A stretch of 48,890 bases of DNA from Zygophlyctis sp. KS116. Taxonomy: Eukaryota > Chytridiomycota. A model generated the notes under the pieces. It saw only the letters and a list, made by a program, of their open reading frames with translations. It ran no database searches and was not told where the DNA came from. The translations under genes were made by a program, and so were the position numbers. Where the stretch lies: the NCBI GenBank assembly GCA_054661495.1, contig BAAFSQ010000058.1, positions 1-48,890 on the forward strand. Direction: 5' to 3'. Within the stretch, counting starts at the first letter, position 1, and every line of letters starts with the position of its first letter. Below, in pieces: positions 36,406 through 47,300 of the stretch.

Positions 36406-37582
36406 TTAAGGGCGAATTTGCTCCACAAAATCATGCCCAGCCACAGATGATATGAATCGAGGAGAAATAGATCGATCAGTTGTCTGAATTTCTGAAATAT
36501 CCTCTGCGTTAATATCCTCTTCAAATGAATAATCTTCAGTCAAGTCCAATGGAACTACTCCAGCTGCCTCCATTGAATCGCTTTGAAGTCTATTAAATGT
36601 CTCTTGTAATTCTGGATCCTTTTCCAATTGATTTTCAAGCAAATCTTTATTTAGCTGAGTCAAATTAGGTTTCTTGAAAGAATCAATCGGCGGTAACTCT
36701 CTGGTTAATGGAGCCAACTTTAATGGAGCAAGTCCTTTTAAGCCACCAATTTCTTTTGATTCTTGTTTTGCTAAAGATGGAGTACTATCTTCAATTGCAT
36801 TTTTTGATTGTACAGAATTTAGAATAGACGTGTTGGATCTCTGTTGAACTTCGTCTGCCGTAAAATCATTCAAAATCTCATTCAAATCTTTTTCTGATGG
36901 TTCTTGAGAGTCAATCATAGGCTTTGATCCAGATGCAACTTCTGAATCATTTGAAATCACATCAAAAGTTTCAATGATGTCCGAATCTTGATCAATTTTA
37001 TCAATGTCGGTTAGAGGAACCTCTACAGAGTCTTTCTTTTGAGGTAATGGTGGCAATCCCTTTAAGCTAGATAGACCTTTTGATTCATACATACTATCTG
37101 TCGTTAATTCAATTGATTTGACATCATTCACTGCAGCGTTTGCTGTGTTAAATGTAACATTTGGGGCTAAATCTCCACTCAATGCCACACTCTCTGATAT
37201 TCTTCTGTTTTCCAATAATTTGTACAATAGTGGATTTTTAATGTCATATTGATATTCCTTTTTAGACAAGTTCTAATTATTCAGAATGTCCGATTTTTAC
37301 CTTGAAATTCGTTTCTACTAAAAAAACATCTAGCGTTGCATTTGCATCAAGTGCTTGCAAGCATTCATGAATTACTTGTAATGCTTGTATTTCTTTAATA
37401 TTAATGCGATTGCATTTACCGATATCTGAGCGTGTTGATTTGACCGTATTCTTTGCAGGTTCCAATACTTTAATTACTGAAGCTCTTAATTGTGCTTTAA
37501 TTTTATCCAAAGTCCCATCGGACTGAAGTGTATTCTTTACACTAGATACAAGCTCATTGAATTGGGATTCTTCGATAGTCAT
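36406..37582 (-). CDS. FOP/CEP43 (FGFR1OP)-like centriolar protein
   Basis: Exons 37582-37301 and 37272-36406, 382 aa, one 28-nt intron. The N-terminal about 90 residues hold the TOF/LisH-like dimerisation region (LDKIKAQLRASVIKVLEPAK, then ALQVIHECLQALDANATLDVFLVETN), which in animals anchors FOP at centrioles and the base of cilia. The rest is acidic and disordered with repeated SLKGLPPLP / GLKGLAPLKLAPL motifs and a conserved-looking acidic end (YSFEEDINAEDISEIQTTDR). Presence fits an organism with basal bodies, that is, with flagellated spores. FOPNL/CEP20 is the alternative, but its proteins are shorter. Confidence 0.72.
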
Positions 37583-37667
37583 GTTGATTTTTTTGGACTT
37601 CCGATGCCTCGTTGATAAACTAAAATACTAATAGTACAATGACAATCATAATTTTTGAGTAAACAAT

Positions 37668-38157
37668 CTAATCATTTAAATTAAATGGACGATTAAGATC
37701 AAGTAATGATTCAGCAGATAGTCCTTGATCGAGTCTGATCCCCCTGAAACTCACTGTTTCCTCTTCATCGTTTATTTTTAAAGTAGGAAGGGATGTTGAC
37801 ATCCATCTAAAATTAAATAATAAAGCTATACCTGGGCGGCATTGGCTCTGAAGATTCTTCCCTGTCCATGTCTGGAGGTTCAACTCCTCTTGAACTTGGT
37901 AGCTTCATAATGGTAATTGGATCTGCCGCTTTTAGAACTGGCGAAGGCAATAGAATGTCTCCGGAAGGATGTGATTTGTCGCTGTATGCTCGTTTAATAA
38001 AGGTCTTGATAATTCCATAGAGAATATAGAGTAAAACGTTTAATAAAATCAAGGGGAATCCAATAAAGAATATGGGAAGAGAAGAGAGAGCAGATATTAA
38101 TAAAATAGGTACAAACGGCAATAATAGGCAAAATAAAAGAATAGATTGTCTCGCCAT
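37668..38157 (-). CDS. Small membrane protein with two hydrophobic segments, unknown
   Basis: Exons 38157-37832 and 37806-37668, 154 aa, one 25-nt intron. Not recognised. Two adjacent hydrophobic helices cover about residues 6-29 and 30-52 (FVPILLISALSSLPIFFIGF in the middle), suggesting a hairpin in a membrane or a signal-anchor pair. The polar remainder is Pro/Ser/Glu-rich with SSRGVEPPDMDREESSEP. The stop lies 85 bp upstream of the FOP-like start; its own start is 13 bp after the stop of the preceding small gene. Exon 2 fits in frame, which supports it being real. Confidence 0.6.
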
Positions 38158-38170
38158 ACAAAATTAAAAA

Positions 38171-38534
38171 TTATTGATGATCGCTTTCACTAACTTCTAA
38201 TTCATGCTCATCAAACCATTTGCTTTGGTTTCTTAGTGAATGATTTAAATAACGGATTGATTCTTTTCCTTGCTCTTTCCAATTTTGAATTTGAGTTTGA
38301 CTAAGGCGTGATGTGTATTGAAAAAATGCAGCAAATGCTTTTGTAATATTAGAAACTGCCCAAATCCCCACTCTATACAGTCCTCGATTAATTTCTGCAT
38401 TATCTTGAGACAGTTTTGCTAATGCACGGCCAGTTTCTTCAGATAATATATCCACCAAACCAGATGAATATACATCCCAGCTCCCATTAAAGTTATTCTA
38501 TTTCATTAATAAATTTTTATATTACAAGATCCAT
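38171..38534 (-). CDS. Small helical protein, unknown; starts inside Mdm31
   Basis: Exons 38534-38526 and 38497-38171, 111 aa. The first exon codes only Met-Asp-Leu. There is no ATG in the long exon itself, and the 28-nt GT-AG unit 38525-38498 joins the 9-nt exon to it in frame; I infer the start from this. The start codon and first exon sit within the last codons of Mdm31 (other frame), and the Mdm31 stop codon lies inside this gene's intron. The protein looks all-helical with a possible amphipathic or short membrane segment (VGIWAVSNITKAFAAFFQYT) and an acidic end. Function not recognised; small kinetochore, BORC-like or mitochondrial adaptor proteins have this size and look. Confidence 0.5.
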
Positions 38535-39891
38535 TCTCGAATCAAATGAAAGTTCGACAGAAGTTCTATGTGCATTTAAATATCCAACAATTGGTCTAAT
38601 TAGAGCTGAACTCATGTAAGAAAGTTCAGGAGTTTTACTGGGAACTTGAGCTTTTAAATCACTCATCTTTAGATTCCAAAACATGTACACAGAAGGAGGT
38701 CCATTTGAAGGTGGGTATAAAGATACTTCATTCTTTTTAGAGTCTACAATTTCCTGTGGATGACGAGTCCCATAATTTCTTATAGCTTTTCTTAAAGCAA
38801 CTTGTCTTATAGCTTCTCTTTCAGGATGATTATTTACGATTTCTTCAATTTTACCAAGTGCAGACGTCCTAATTGCACTTATTTCAGACCTTACTAATTG
38901 TAAAATATCTTCATATGGTAGTCTTTGAGGAATCAAAACTGAAACTTCTAAATCAATTTTTCCTTTAGTTAACCACGAAAATGGACCAGTTGTAACTTGC
39001 TGAACCAAATGTTCAATAGATAATCCATTCAATTTTAAATTAATCATTTTTGCCCAAGGTCCTCTAACTTCATCTTCAAGAACTAGATCAGATCTTTGAG
39101 GTTTATGAGTTGAGAACAAAACCCCATCTATCACCCCAACCATTGGCGATGCACACATAAAATCATATAATGCCCATTGTTTCCTAAAAAGTGGTAATTG
39201 AGCACTAAAAATAGATAAATGAAAAGGTCTAAAATTTGGATTTTTTACCGTTATTAGTAAATCACCAATTTCCAAACCTTCAAGTTCAAAATCACCTTGA
39301 ATTAACTTAAAATAAAATACCAAAGGCCTGATTCCTTCTTATCGGCTTCCAATCTTCTTCCCAAACAATATGTCTTCTATCTAGAGTACCTCGAACTCCA
39401 GTAAGTTTTACTTTTTCTATAAATCCTTTTCCTTCAAACCATCTTTTTAGAGACAAATTTAAATCTATAGACTTGATTGATAAATCCCAATAAGCCCAAT
39501 TAGGATCGACATGATCTATATTCATTCCTTTATATTTAAGAAATTCTATCCATGTTTCCATATTATATTTTATAGATACGTTTTCTAGACGAAGCGTAGT
39601 ATTCCATCTCGGCACAATAGCTGATTCATACTCCAAAAAAATTCCAGATGTTAGAACAACTTGTTCGGATACTTTCTTTGCATACCATTCATTTAGCGGT
39701 ATATATAGTGTAGAGATTGATATTAGAGTTGTCGGATTAGATAGTGCCACTAGCGAGCTGATAACAGCGACAGCAGAACCCAAGCCCAGCTTTTGTTCAA
39801 ACGATAACTTTGCATTTGTCCCTCTAATGACTTTACTAAATTTAGATCGAAGGAGTAGAAATTCACTGAATAGTTTGCTGGATCTATTCAT
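38517..39891 (-). CDS. MDM31: Mdm31/Mdm32-like mitochondrial inner membrane protein
   Basis: Fungal-type inner membrane protein needed for mitochondrial shape, inheritance and lipid homeostasis. Exons 39891-39321 and 39295-38517, 449 aa, one 25-nt intron. A hydrophobic segment near residues 35-75 (GSAVAVISSLVALSNPTTLI) precedes a conserved soluble domain: FLEYESAIVPRW, WAYWDLSIKSIDLNLSLKRW, FRPFHLSIFSAQLPLFRKQW, YDFMCASPMVGVIDGVLF and TSVELSFDSRM. Start is the ATG at 39891, 10 bp from the divergent Rrp46 start. Its 3' end overlaps the start of the next small gene by 18 bp. Mdm31 and Mdm32 are not separable by eye. Confidence 0.88.
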
Positions 39892-39901
39892 TAAAATTTG
39901 A

Positions 39902-40594
39902 ATGAGATCAAACAATCGCTTACATAATCAGATCAGAACAATCTCATGCTCAACAGGCATTTTGAATGCAGCGGATGGATCGGCAAAGTTCTCTTTGGGA
40001 AACTCTTCCATCATTGCTGGAGTCTTTGGTCCTGTTCCTGTTCCGATCAAATTAGAAAAGATTGACTCTGCTCAAGTAGTTGTAAGTTTAGATCCATTAT
40101 CTGGAACTGCTGGAGTGTCAGAAAAGACTTTGGCTGATCAAATCAAAAACTCTATTATTGCCATGATTAATAAGTGTTTATTTCCTAGATCAAGTATTCA
40201 AATTAATTTACAAATATTGGCTCAAGATGGTTTAATATTACCAGTTGCACTTAATGCAGCTATTTTAGCTTGTATAGATGCAGGTATTCCGATTAATGGA
40301 ATGGTTGGGGCGATTTCAATATGTGTTAACGGTAAAGGAGAAATACTTTTAGATCCAGATCAGGGAGAAATAGAGTCTTGTGTTTCAAGACATGTGTTTG
40401 CATTTGAAGAAAAATCTAATCAATTAGTATTACAAGAATCTTGGGGATCATTTTCAATTCAGGATGTAAATTATATTTTTTAAAAATTATAGATTAAAAT
40501 TCTGCAAGAAATGGGGATGGCATCTAGCAAAAAGATTTTGGATTTCATTAGAGCAGCAATTCAAAAGAAATATTCAAGACTTTTGGAATCATAA
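39902..40594 (+). CDS. RRP46: Exosome core subunit Rrp46 (EXOSC5)
   Basis: RNase PH-fold ring subunit of the RNA exosome (3'-5' RNA decay and processing). Exons 39902-40465 and 40493-40594, 221 aa, one 27-nt intron. RNase PH features: GILNAADGSAKFSLGNSSII, AGVFGPVPVPIK, GVSEKTLADQI, ALNAAILACIDAGIP. The spliced C-terminus ends in basic residues (AAIQKKYSRLLES), as in EXOSC5. Rrp41 is excluded by the lack of its phosphate-site Arg pattern and by the PGVAEK-like GVSEK motif. Convergent with prohibitin, 8 bp between stops. Confidence 0.9.
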
Positions 40595-40602
40595 AATTCA
40601 AT

Positions 40603-41521
40603 TTAATCAACTTTTAAAAGATAATTTCCAGAACCATTATTAGATCCACCTCCTGGAAGATACGTAACATTTTTAGAGTTTGCAAGAGTTGAAGCAATCT
40701 CCTTAGCTGCTTGAATTCTTCTTAATTCTAAATGAGCTTGTCCTGATTTAGCATATGCACTTGATAAAAGAGATGCAGCTGCAGATTCTCCTTCAGCTCT
40801 AATGATTCCAGCCATTTTTTCTTGTTCTGCCTTTTCAACAACAAATCTAGCTCTTTCTGCTTCTTGTTGTGCAATAACTTTTTGTTCAACAGCAGCAGTA
40901 AAGTCTTGACCAAATGTCAAATGAGTCTATAATTTTAAATTTTAAATTTTTACAATTGAAACATCTTCCAAAACAATATTGAATTCTGCAGCTCTCTTTA
41001 ATAAATCGTCTCTAATTCTACCAGATACTACTTCTCTTTGAGTAATCAATTCAGATGCATCAAATTGTGCAACAATAGATTTCAATACCTAATATTTACA
41101 GATAATTAAATTACTTCATTCCCAATCGATGGAAGTACTCGATCATCAAAATCCAAACCTAAATTTGAATAGATTGATGGCAATTGCTCCTCATCAGGAT
41201 GACTTAATACTCTAAGAGTCAATGATACCATTTGCATATCCTTTGATCCCGTTGTAGTACTAATATTTCGAGGTCTAGTTCGAACATCAAAGACTATTGG
41301 CTTTTGCAGCCATGGAAACAAGAAATGAGTTCCTTCTGGAATTATCGAAGGCATAATCCCTCGAACTCGATCAAATATAATTGCTCGATGGCCTCCATCA
41401 ACTAAATGTAAACGATCAAGGAGGAATTACCAGTGTAAAGAGATAATTGAATTCCCGATGCTGCTATAGCAAGCGGAACAGACCATTTAGCTAAAATATC
41501 TAAAGTTCTTTGTGCCGACAT
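40603..41521 (-). CDS. PHB1: Prohibitin-1
   Basis: Forms ring complexes with PHB2 in the mitochondrial inner membrane, scaffolding m-AAA protease and respiratory assembly. Exons 41521-41431, 41401-41115, 41088-40954 and 40926-40603, 278 aa; introns 29, 26 and 27 nt. An N-terminal hydrophobic anchor is followed by [42 protein letters not shown], the SPFH domain, and the coiled coil [18 protein letters not shown]. The end [11 protein letters not shown] is PHB1-like rather than PHB2-like. Confidence 0.95.
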
Positions 41522-41665
41522 TCTCTAAATCTTGAGCAAAAAACTGATCACCTTGACCTTCACTTGATTCTTCTTTTCAAGGCCTTTGCTCAATGTCTAC
41601 AAATTAATGATTCAAGATTTCTTTAATAAAACTAAACTAAAAATACTCTTTAAAAAATCTATTGA

Positions 41666-42222
41666 TTATTCTCTTCGCACAATGAGTACAGGACAGTGTA
41701 CATGATGCATCAAAAAATCAGATGTACTTCCAATCAATGCTCTTAAATATCAAAAACCAATAAAAATACCTAGAGAGTGCATTCACACCACGACTACCAA
41801 TTATTAGCATATCAGTATTCAATTCTTCAACTTTTCGAGTAATTTCATCTCTTGCATCACCTCTAAGAGAAATTGCTTTCACTGCAAAATTCATAGATTT
41901 CAAAAGAGCAGCAGCCTTTTTTAAGATTTCATGAGAATGCTTTCGATGTTCTTCTTCAATTCTTCCAGTTAAAGGATTCAAAAAACTAATATCAGTATCT
42001 ATTCCCTTTATGCTTCGGACATTTAACAAGACAACTAAATCAGTGTCCGATCGAAGAATGTTTTTAGTGGCTTTATATTTAAATATTAGAAATACCCCAT
42101 TTTAAAGCATGTTCTGAATGCTCTGATTCATCAATTCCCAGAGCTACAATCCGATTTACATGAGGATGTGCATCATCATGCAAAATATCCTCATGTTTGA
42201 TTGGATGATTTGAATCTACCAT
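41666..42222 (-). CDS. Universal stress protein (UspA family) 1
   Basis: Exons 42222-42096, 42070-41770 and 41741-41666, 167 aa; introns 25 and 28 nt. One Usp alpha/beta fold: NRIVALGIDESEHSEHALKW at the first strand and the ATP-type loop GSRGVNALSRALIGS with the G-2x-G-9x-G(S) spacing, followed by HCPVLIVRR. Likely an ATP-binding stress protein; specific role unknown. Both intron positions match those in the second Usp gene at 43379-44019, so the two are duplicates. Confidence 0.9.
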
Positions 42223-42284
42223 TTTTTGAATTTGTAATGCTCAACCTCAAACTACAAAGAATTTTCATGAGCAAATTTATTCCT

Positions 42285-42746
42285 TTAAGCAACTGAAATT
42301 CTCTTTGGTTGAGGCTCTGCTTTTTTCTGAATTTTCATTTCTAAAACTCCATTTTTGAATTCTGCTTTAATTTGAGACTGATCTGCATCAATCGGAAGAG
42401 AAATAACACGGCAATATTTTCCAATATTTCTTTCTCCCAGTACATTTTTAAACTTTTCATACTCTTTAAGATCACTGGTTTGTCCTTCAACATGAAGATT
42501 TCCGCCTCTCATTTCAGCAGTCACATTTTCTTTAGGAACACCAGGAAGATCAATATGAATTCTCCAGGAATCTTTTGCATCATAAATATCCATTCTAGGA
42601 GTAAGTAGAGTTTCTCCAGTTGATATGTCCCGACGAGATTGAGATACGGGCATATTTGAGAATGATCTGAAAGGATCAGACATAAATCTATTTAATTCAT
42701 TCATCATATCAGACATTGGATCAGTAGAAAATCTTCTAATTGACAT
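42285..42746 (-). CDS. HSP20: Small heat shock protein (Hsp20/alpha-crystallin)
   Basis: ATP-independent holdase chaperone. Intronless, 153 aa. The alpha-crystallin domain spans about 50-140 with WRIHIDLPGVPKENVTAEM and the FKNGVLEMKIQKK strand pair; the tail PKRISVA has the IXI/V-type oligomer motif in short form. Absence of introns fits heat-shock genes that must be expressed when splicing is impaired. A TATAAATA box sits just upstream. Confidence 0.95.
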   Translation of the reverse strand: MSIRRFSTDPMSDMMNELNRFMSDPFRSFSNMPVSQSRRDISTGETLLTPRMDIYDAKDSWRIHIDLPGVPKENVTAEMRGGNLHVEGQTSDLKEYEKFKNVLGERNIGKYCRVISLPIDADQSQIKAEFKNGVLEMKIQKKAEPQPKRISVA

Positions 42747-42770
42747 TTTTAAAAAACGCTTGAAAGTCTC

Positions 42771-42780
42771 TCTATTTATA
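42771..42780 (-). promoter_or_regulatory. TATA-like box of the Hsp20 gene
   Basis: TATAAATAGA on the minus strand, 25-34 bp before the Hsp20 ATG. The 102-bp gap to TSPO also holds two copies of GAAA(A)GTCTCT (about 42762 and 42796). Canonical nGAAnnTTCn heat-shock elements are not clear. Confidence 0.4.
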
Positions 42781-42848
42781 GTTTATCATGAAGCTTTGGG
42801 AAAAGTCTCTGATCTGAAAAGTTTCTCAAGCGCTTAGGAAGTGATTAC

Positions 42849-43350
42849 ATGCAACCAATTGGACTCGGATTATCAATATTAGTACCATTGGGTCTTGGAC
42901 TGTCTTCTGGTTATATAACTCAGTCATCAATTAAAACGTGGTATACAACTTTAGAAAAACCATTTTTTACTCCTCCAAATTGGGGTATTTTAAATATTTC
43001 TGACTCTAGTATTTCCTGTAGCTTGGACATTTCTTTATATTTCCATGGGAGTTTGTTCTCACATTGTTTCTGAAGAGGTTGGTTTTAATAGTGTTCCAAT
43101 GATTTGGTATGCAATTCAATTAGCCTTGAATTTATCTTGGACTCCAGTGTTTTTTGGACTCAAGCAGCCAGGATGGGCTCTAGTCATTATTTCTGGGCTA
43201 TGGGCCACTGTAGCAAAGACATCAATGTTATTTTATGATGTGTCACCGATCGCTGGATTAGGAATGGTACCGTATTTGTTATGGGTTACTTATGCATCTG
43301 CATTAAATGCAGCTATATGGTTCAAAAATCCTAAAGAAAAAAAAGAGTAA
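42849..43350 (+). CDS. TSPO: TspO/MBR family protein (translocator protein)
   Basis: Five-helix tryptophan-rich membrane protein binding porphyrins and sterols; mitochondrial outer membrane in eukaryotes. Exons 42849-42984 and 43010-43350, 158 aa, one 25-nt intron. Conserved WYTTLEKPFFTPPNW, FPVAWTFLYISMG (restored across the splice), QLALNLSWTPVFFGLKQPGW and PYLLWVTYASALN. Length and helix number fit the family. Confidence 0.93.
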
Positions 43351-43378
43351 TAAATTTTCAAGTTTATGGCTCCAAAAC

Positions 43379-44019
43379 TTACGCTGGAACTGGACTAACA
43401 TCATGTCCAATTTCCTTGAGTGCTTTTTTAGATCCACTCACTCTTAATGAAGAGCGTGATTCATTATTCTTGACAACAATCACTGCACATTTGACATGGT
43501 GTACTAAATGATCTGAAGTACTTCCAACAAATGCTCTAGATTCTTTAAAAAATGTAAAACATACCTTTTTATTGCGCCCATTCCTCGACTACCAACAATT
43601 AAAAGATCAGCATTCAATTCGTCAACTTTTCTAGCGATTTCGTCTCTTGCATCACCACTAAGAGAAATCGCTTTTAGAGTAAACTTTTTCGGTTTCAAAT
43701 ATTCTGCAGCCTTTTTCAAGATATCATGAGAAGTGGATCTATTTTGAGTTTCAAGTAAAGCCAAATATCCACTAAAATCCATCGGTACACCAGAAGGACC
43801 AGGATATACAACTGGAACAGGACGTACATTTAATAAAACAATCAGATCAGTCTCTGGCTTGAGAACATTTTTCACGGCTAAGATTAAATAATGTTAAATA
43901 CCCCATTCAAGAGCGATTTGGGCATTCTCTGAAGCATCTAATGCGATAGCTACAATTCTAGATACTGAAGAATGATGTTCATCATCATGAATAAAATCAG
44001 TAGTGTTTACACCTTCCAT
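43379..44019 (-). CDS. Universal stress protein (UspA family) 2
   Basis: Exons 44019-43902, 43877-43565 and 43535-43379, 195 aa; introns 24 and 29 nt. Paralog of the Usp gene at 41666-42222: same DDEHHSSVSRIVAIALDASE-like start, shared SGDARDEIARKVDELNADLL block, ATP loop GSRGMGAIKRAFVGS and identical intron sites. The C-terminus is about 25 residues longer and basic. It is tail to tail with TSPO (28 bp). Confidence 0.9.
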
Positions 44020-44360
44020 TTAATTCTATGCGCCTGACCTACTTTGACGCTGATTTTTAGATTTTTCCTGTCGCAGATCCGTTGAGGTGAAAACTCTAGT
44101 TTTAGGCTCAAATTGAAAAATATGTTGTATTAGTCATAACAATGGGTAGTAATGTTTTCTAATTTACAATTCTTATTTATTGAGATATCTGTGAGTTCTG
44201 GTTTATCCATGAGAACGTTGAAAGAATCCAAGAAAAATTTTCACTGAGAAGACGAGGGCCGGAAGTCATTAGGCCGGGGAGAAGAGCTAGAAGCAGGCCG
44301 AGGTGGAGAGATCAGAGTAAGACTCAGGGGATGGTCTATAAGCAAATTCGAATTACAAAA
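44020..44360. other. Longest gene-free stretch; GC-rich purine tract, unassigned
   Basis: 341 bp between divergent Usp2 and Spt16, far longer than other gaps here. 44255-44335 on the + strand is G/A-rich and locally GC-rich with repeated GGCCG(G/A)G units, unlike any other intergenic DNA in the window. The frame of the Spt16 ATG stays open upstream for about 50 codons and is Arg-rich but has no convincing start. On the minus strand a short open frame ends at a TAG at 44028-44026 (ends QRQSRSGA), 6 bp before Usp2. I cannot assemble a convincing gene; an RNA gene or a tiny multi-exon gene are both possible. Confidence 0.6.
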
Positions 44361-47300
44361 ATGTCGATTGAATTGGACTCTGCTCTTTTCCACAAGAGGG
44401 CAAAGACATTGACTTCTGCTTTCAAGGTAAAATGCGATTTATAGTTTTATTTTAAGAATGGAAGGAAAAATGGGTTTAATTCTGCTGATTTTCTACTAGT
44501 TGCAGTCGGTGCAGCATCTGAAGACGAAAATCCATACGCTAAAAGTACTTCGCTTCAAATATGGTTGCTAGGCTATGAATTCCCTGATACTCTCATGGCA
44601 ATTACAGAGTCTGGTTTTGTTTTTCTGACTTCCGCTAAAAAATCAGCAATACTGGAATCTTTGATTGATCCAAAGGGTGTATCAATTCAAATATTCAAGC
44701 GAAGTAAAGTTGTTCAAGAGAATGCATCACTGTTTAAGGATTTTTTTAATGTTTTATCCAAGAGTTTTGGTGGGGTATTCATCTAAATTGGAATTAATAA
44801 TTAGGAAAAAATGGGAGTATTGACAAAAGAAGATCCAAAGGGGAAGTTTATAGCTGAATACAAGTCTAGTTTAAGCTCATCTGGTCATAAATTTGATATG
44901 GTTGATATAGCGGCTGGTCTAGGAGGCACATTGGCAGTAAAAGATGAGGATGAAATTGTAAAAATATTTCAAACTTACTTTAATAGAAAACAGTCAAACA
45001 ATCTGCGAAATTGACGTCTGTCTTGATGAATGATGTGTTTGTTGAAGAAATGCAAAATGTAATTGATTCCGGAACGGTTATTACTCATGAAAAAATGGCT
45101 TCAATGATTGAAAGCAAGCTTTTAAATGAAAAAGAAAGAGCAAAGCTGAAGCTTCCAGTAGATATGGTCCTTGATTTGACTGACTGGTCATATACCCCAA
45201 TTGTACAGTCTGGTGGAAAATATGATTTGAAACCGTCGGCTACTAGTAATGGGGATAAGTTACATGCAGGAACAGTTATTTGTAGCTTGGGAGGTCGATA
45301 CAAGAGCTACTGTACCAATATCTCTAGGACGTATTTAGTGGATCCAGAAAAGGTATTAAGGATCATCCTAATATTTTAGGAGAAGGAGGAAAATTACAAG
45401 CTTCTTGTGGAATTGCAAGACTATATATTATCAATTTTACGTCCAAATAACATTTGTTCTGATATTTATGCAAAGGCTATTGCATTTATTGAAAAGCGAA
45501 AACCAGAACTTAAGGATCATTTTGTTAAAAATTGTGGATTTAGTGTAAGAAACTTTCATTGACTAATCGGTAGACTGGTTTGGAATTCCGTGAATCAATG
45601 TTTGTCCTTGGTCCAAAATGTTCATTGCCTCTACAATCTGGAATGGTAATCAACCTATCAATGGGATTTACAAACCTTGAAATATCCTCTCAACAAGATT
45701 CCAAGAAGAAAATGTATATTGACGATTTTATTAAATAATAGCTACTCCCTCTTACTCGCAGATACGGTTTATATAGCTCATGATGGATCGTTTGTGTTAA
45801 CTCAGTCCGACAAAGACTTGAAAGACATATCATATGCTATGGGTGTATGTTTCATAGTGATTCTAAATATTAGGATGACAGTGAAGAGTCTTCTGATCAA
45901 GAAAATATCAAGAAAGAGAAGAAGAAAGAAAAGAATTCAAAGGCTCCTGTTCCGTCAAAAAGAACAGCTGTGCTCGATTCTCGCAGAAGGGATGAAACAG
46001 ATAAAGCGAATGAGGCAGAAAAACTCAAACTACATCAAGAAGCACTTCATAAAGCCAAGCAAGAGGAAGGAAAAGCTAGATTTTCCTCAGGCCATGAAGA
46101 CGAAACTCCTACTGAAAAGGCACAATTCAAAAAATTCGAAAGTTATCGTAAGGATGTACAGATTCCTAATAGAGTAATGGATCTTAAGGTATTTCTAATT
46201 TATATAAATCATTCTTAGATAGTAGTTGATCGAAAAGCAGAAACGGTTGTACTCCCAATATATGGACAAGCTATCCCTTTCCATGTTTCTACAATCAAGA
46301 ATGTAACAAAGAGTGATGAACAAGAATATACACTTATTCGTTTCAATTTTGTTACTCCTGGAATCACTGTTAACAAAAAGGATAATGCTGTATAATTAGA
46401 AATATTTACTCTAGGTTTTTGAAAATCCTTCTGCCAACTTCATTCGAGCATTGAGTTTCAAAAGTGCTGAAACTTACCGTATGAATGAACTCTGCAAAGA
46501 TATTAATGAATTGAAAAAAGAATACCAAAAAAGAGAGGCCGAAAGGAAGCAAATGGCTGACCTCATTGAACAAGATGACTTGATAGAAATAAAAGGTAGA
46601 TCAATTTGTCAACTAATTAAAAGGTCGTAGACCGTTAAGACTTCCTGAAGTTTTTGCAAGACCCGCTATGGAAGGAAAACGGCGTCCAGGAGATTTAGAG
46701 ATTCATCAAAATGGTTTAAGATACTTATCACAGCTGAAGGGAGACCAAAAGATTGATATAGTTTTCTCAAACATTAAGCACTTATTTTTCCAGCCTTGTG
46801 ATGGTGAAATGATCGTACTTTTGCATGTTCATCTCAAAAATCCTATTATGATTGGGAAAAAGAAAACAAAAGATGTACAATTCTACCGAGAAGTTACTGA
46901 TAACAACTTTGACGAAACCGGAAATCGGCGTAGAAGAGTAAATTATGGAGATGAAGATGAATTAGCAGCCGAACAAGAAGAAAGACGCAGAAGAGCTCTT
47001 TTAAATAAAGAGTTCCAAGCCTTCTCGGAAAAGATTTCAGAAATGGTATGCAATTCAACTTTTTTAAATAGTAGAGTAAAGGAAAATGTGATGTTGATGT
47101 ACCATTTAGAGATTTAGGATTTCAAGGAGTTCCACATCGCCAACAAGCACTCTTACAACCCACAACAGACTGTCTCGTTCAATTAACTGAACTTCCTTTC
47201 CTAGTCATCACTCTCTCAGATGTTGAAATAGTTCATTTGGAACGTGTCCAGTTTGGTCTTAAAAACTTTGATATTGTGTTTGTATTTAAAAATTTCAAAC

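Noticed and set aside
42747-42848. Canonical heat-shock elements upstream of Hsp20
   Set aside because: GAA/TTC units are present but their spacing does not fit nGAAnnTTCn; only a TATA-like box is supportable.
44118-44199. Minus-strand ATG frame of 26 codons (44199 downward) as a separate gene
   Set aside because: Too short and I could not join it to the following open segment with an intron of the usual size; kept only as part of the unassigned interval.
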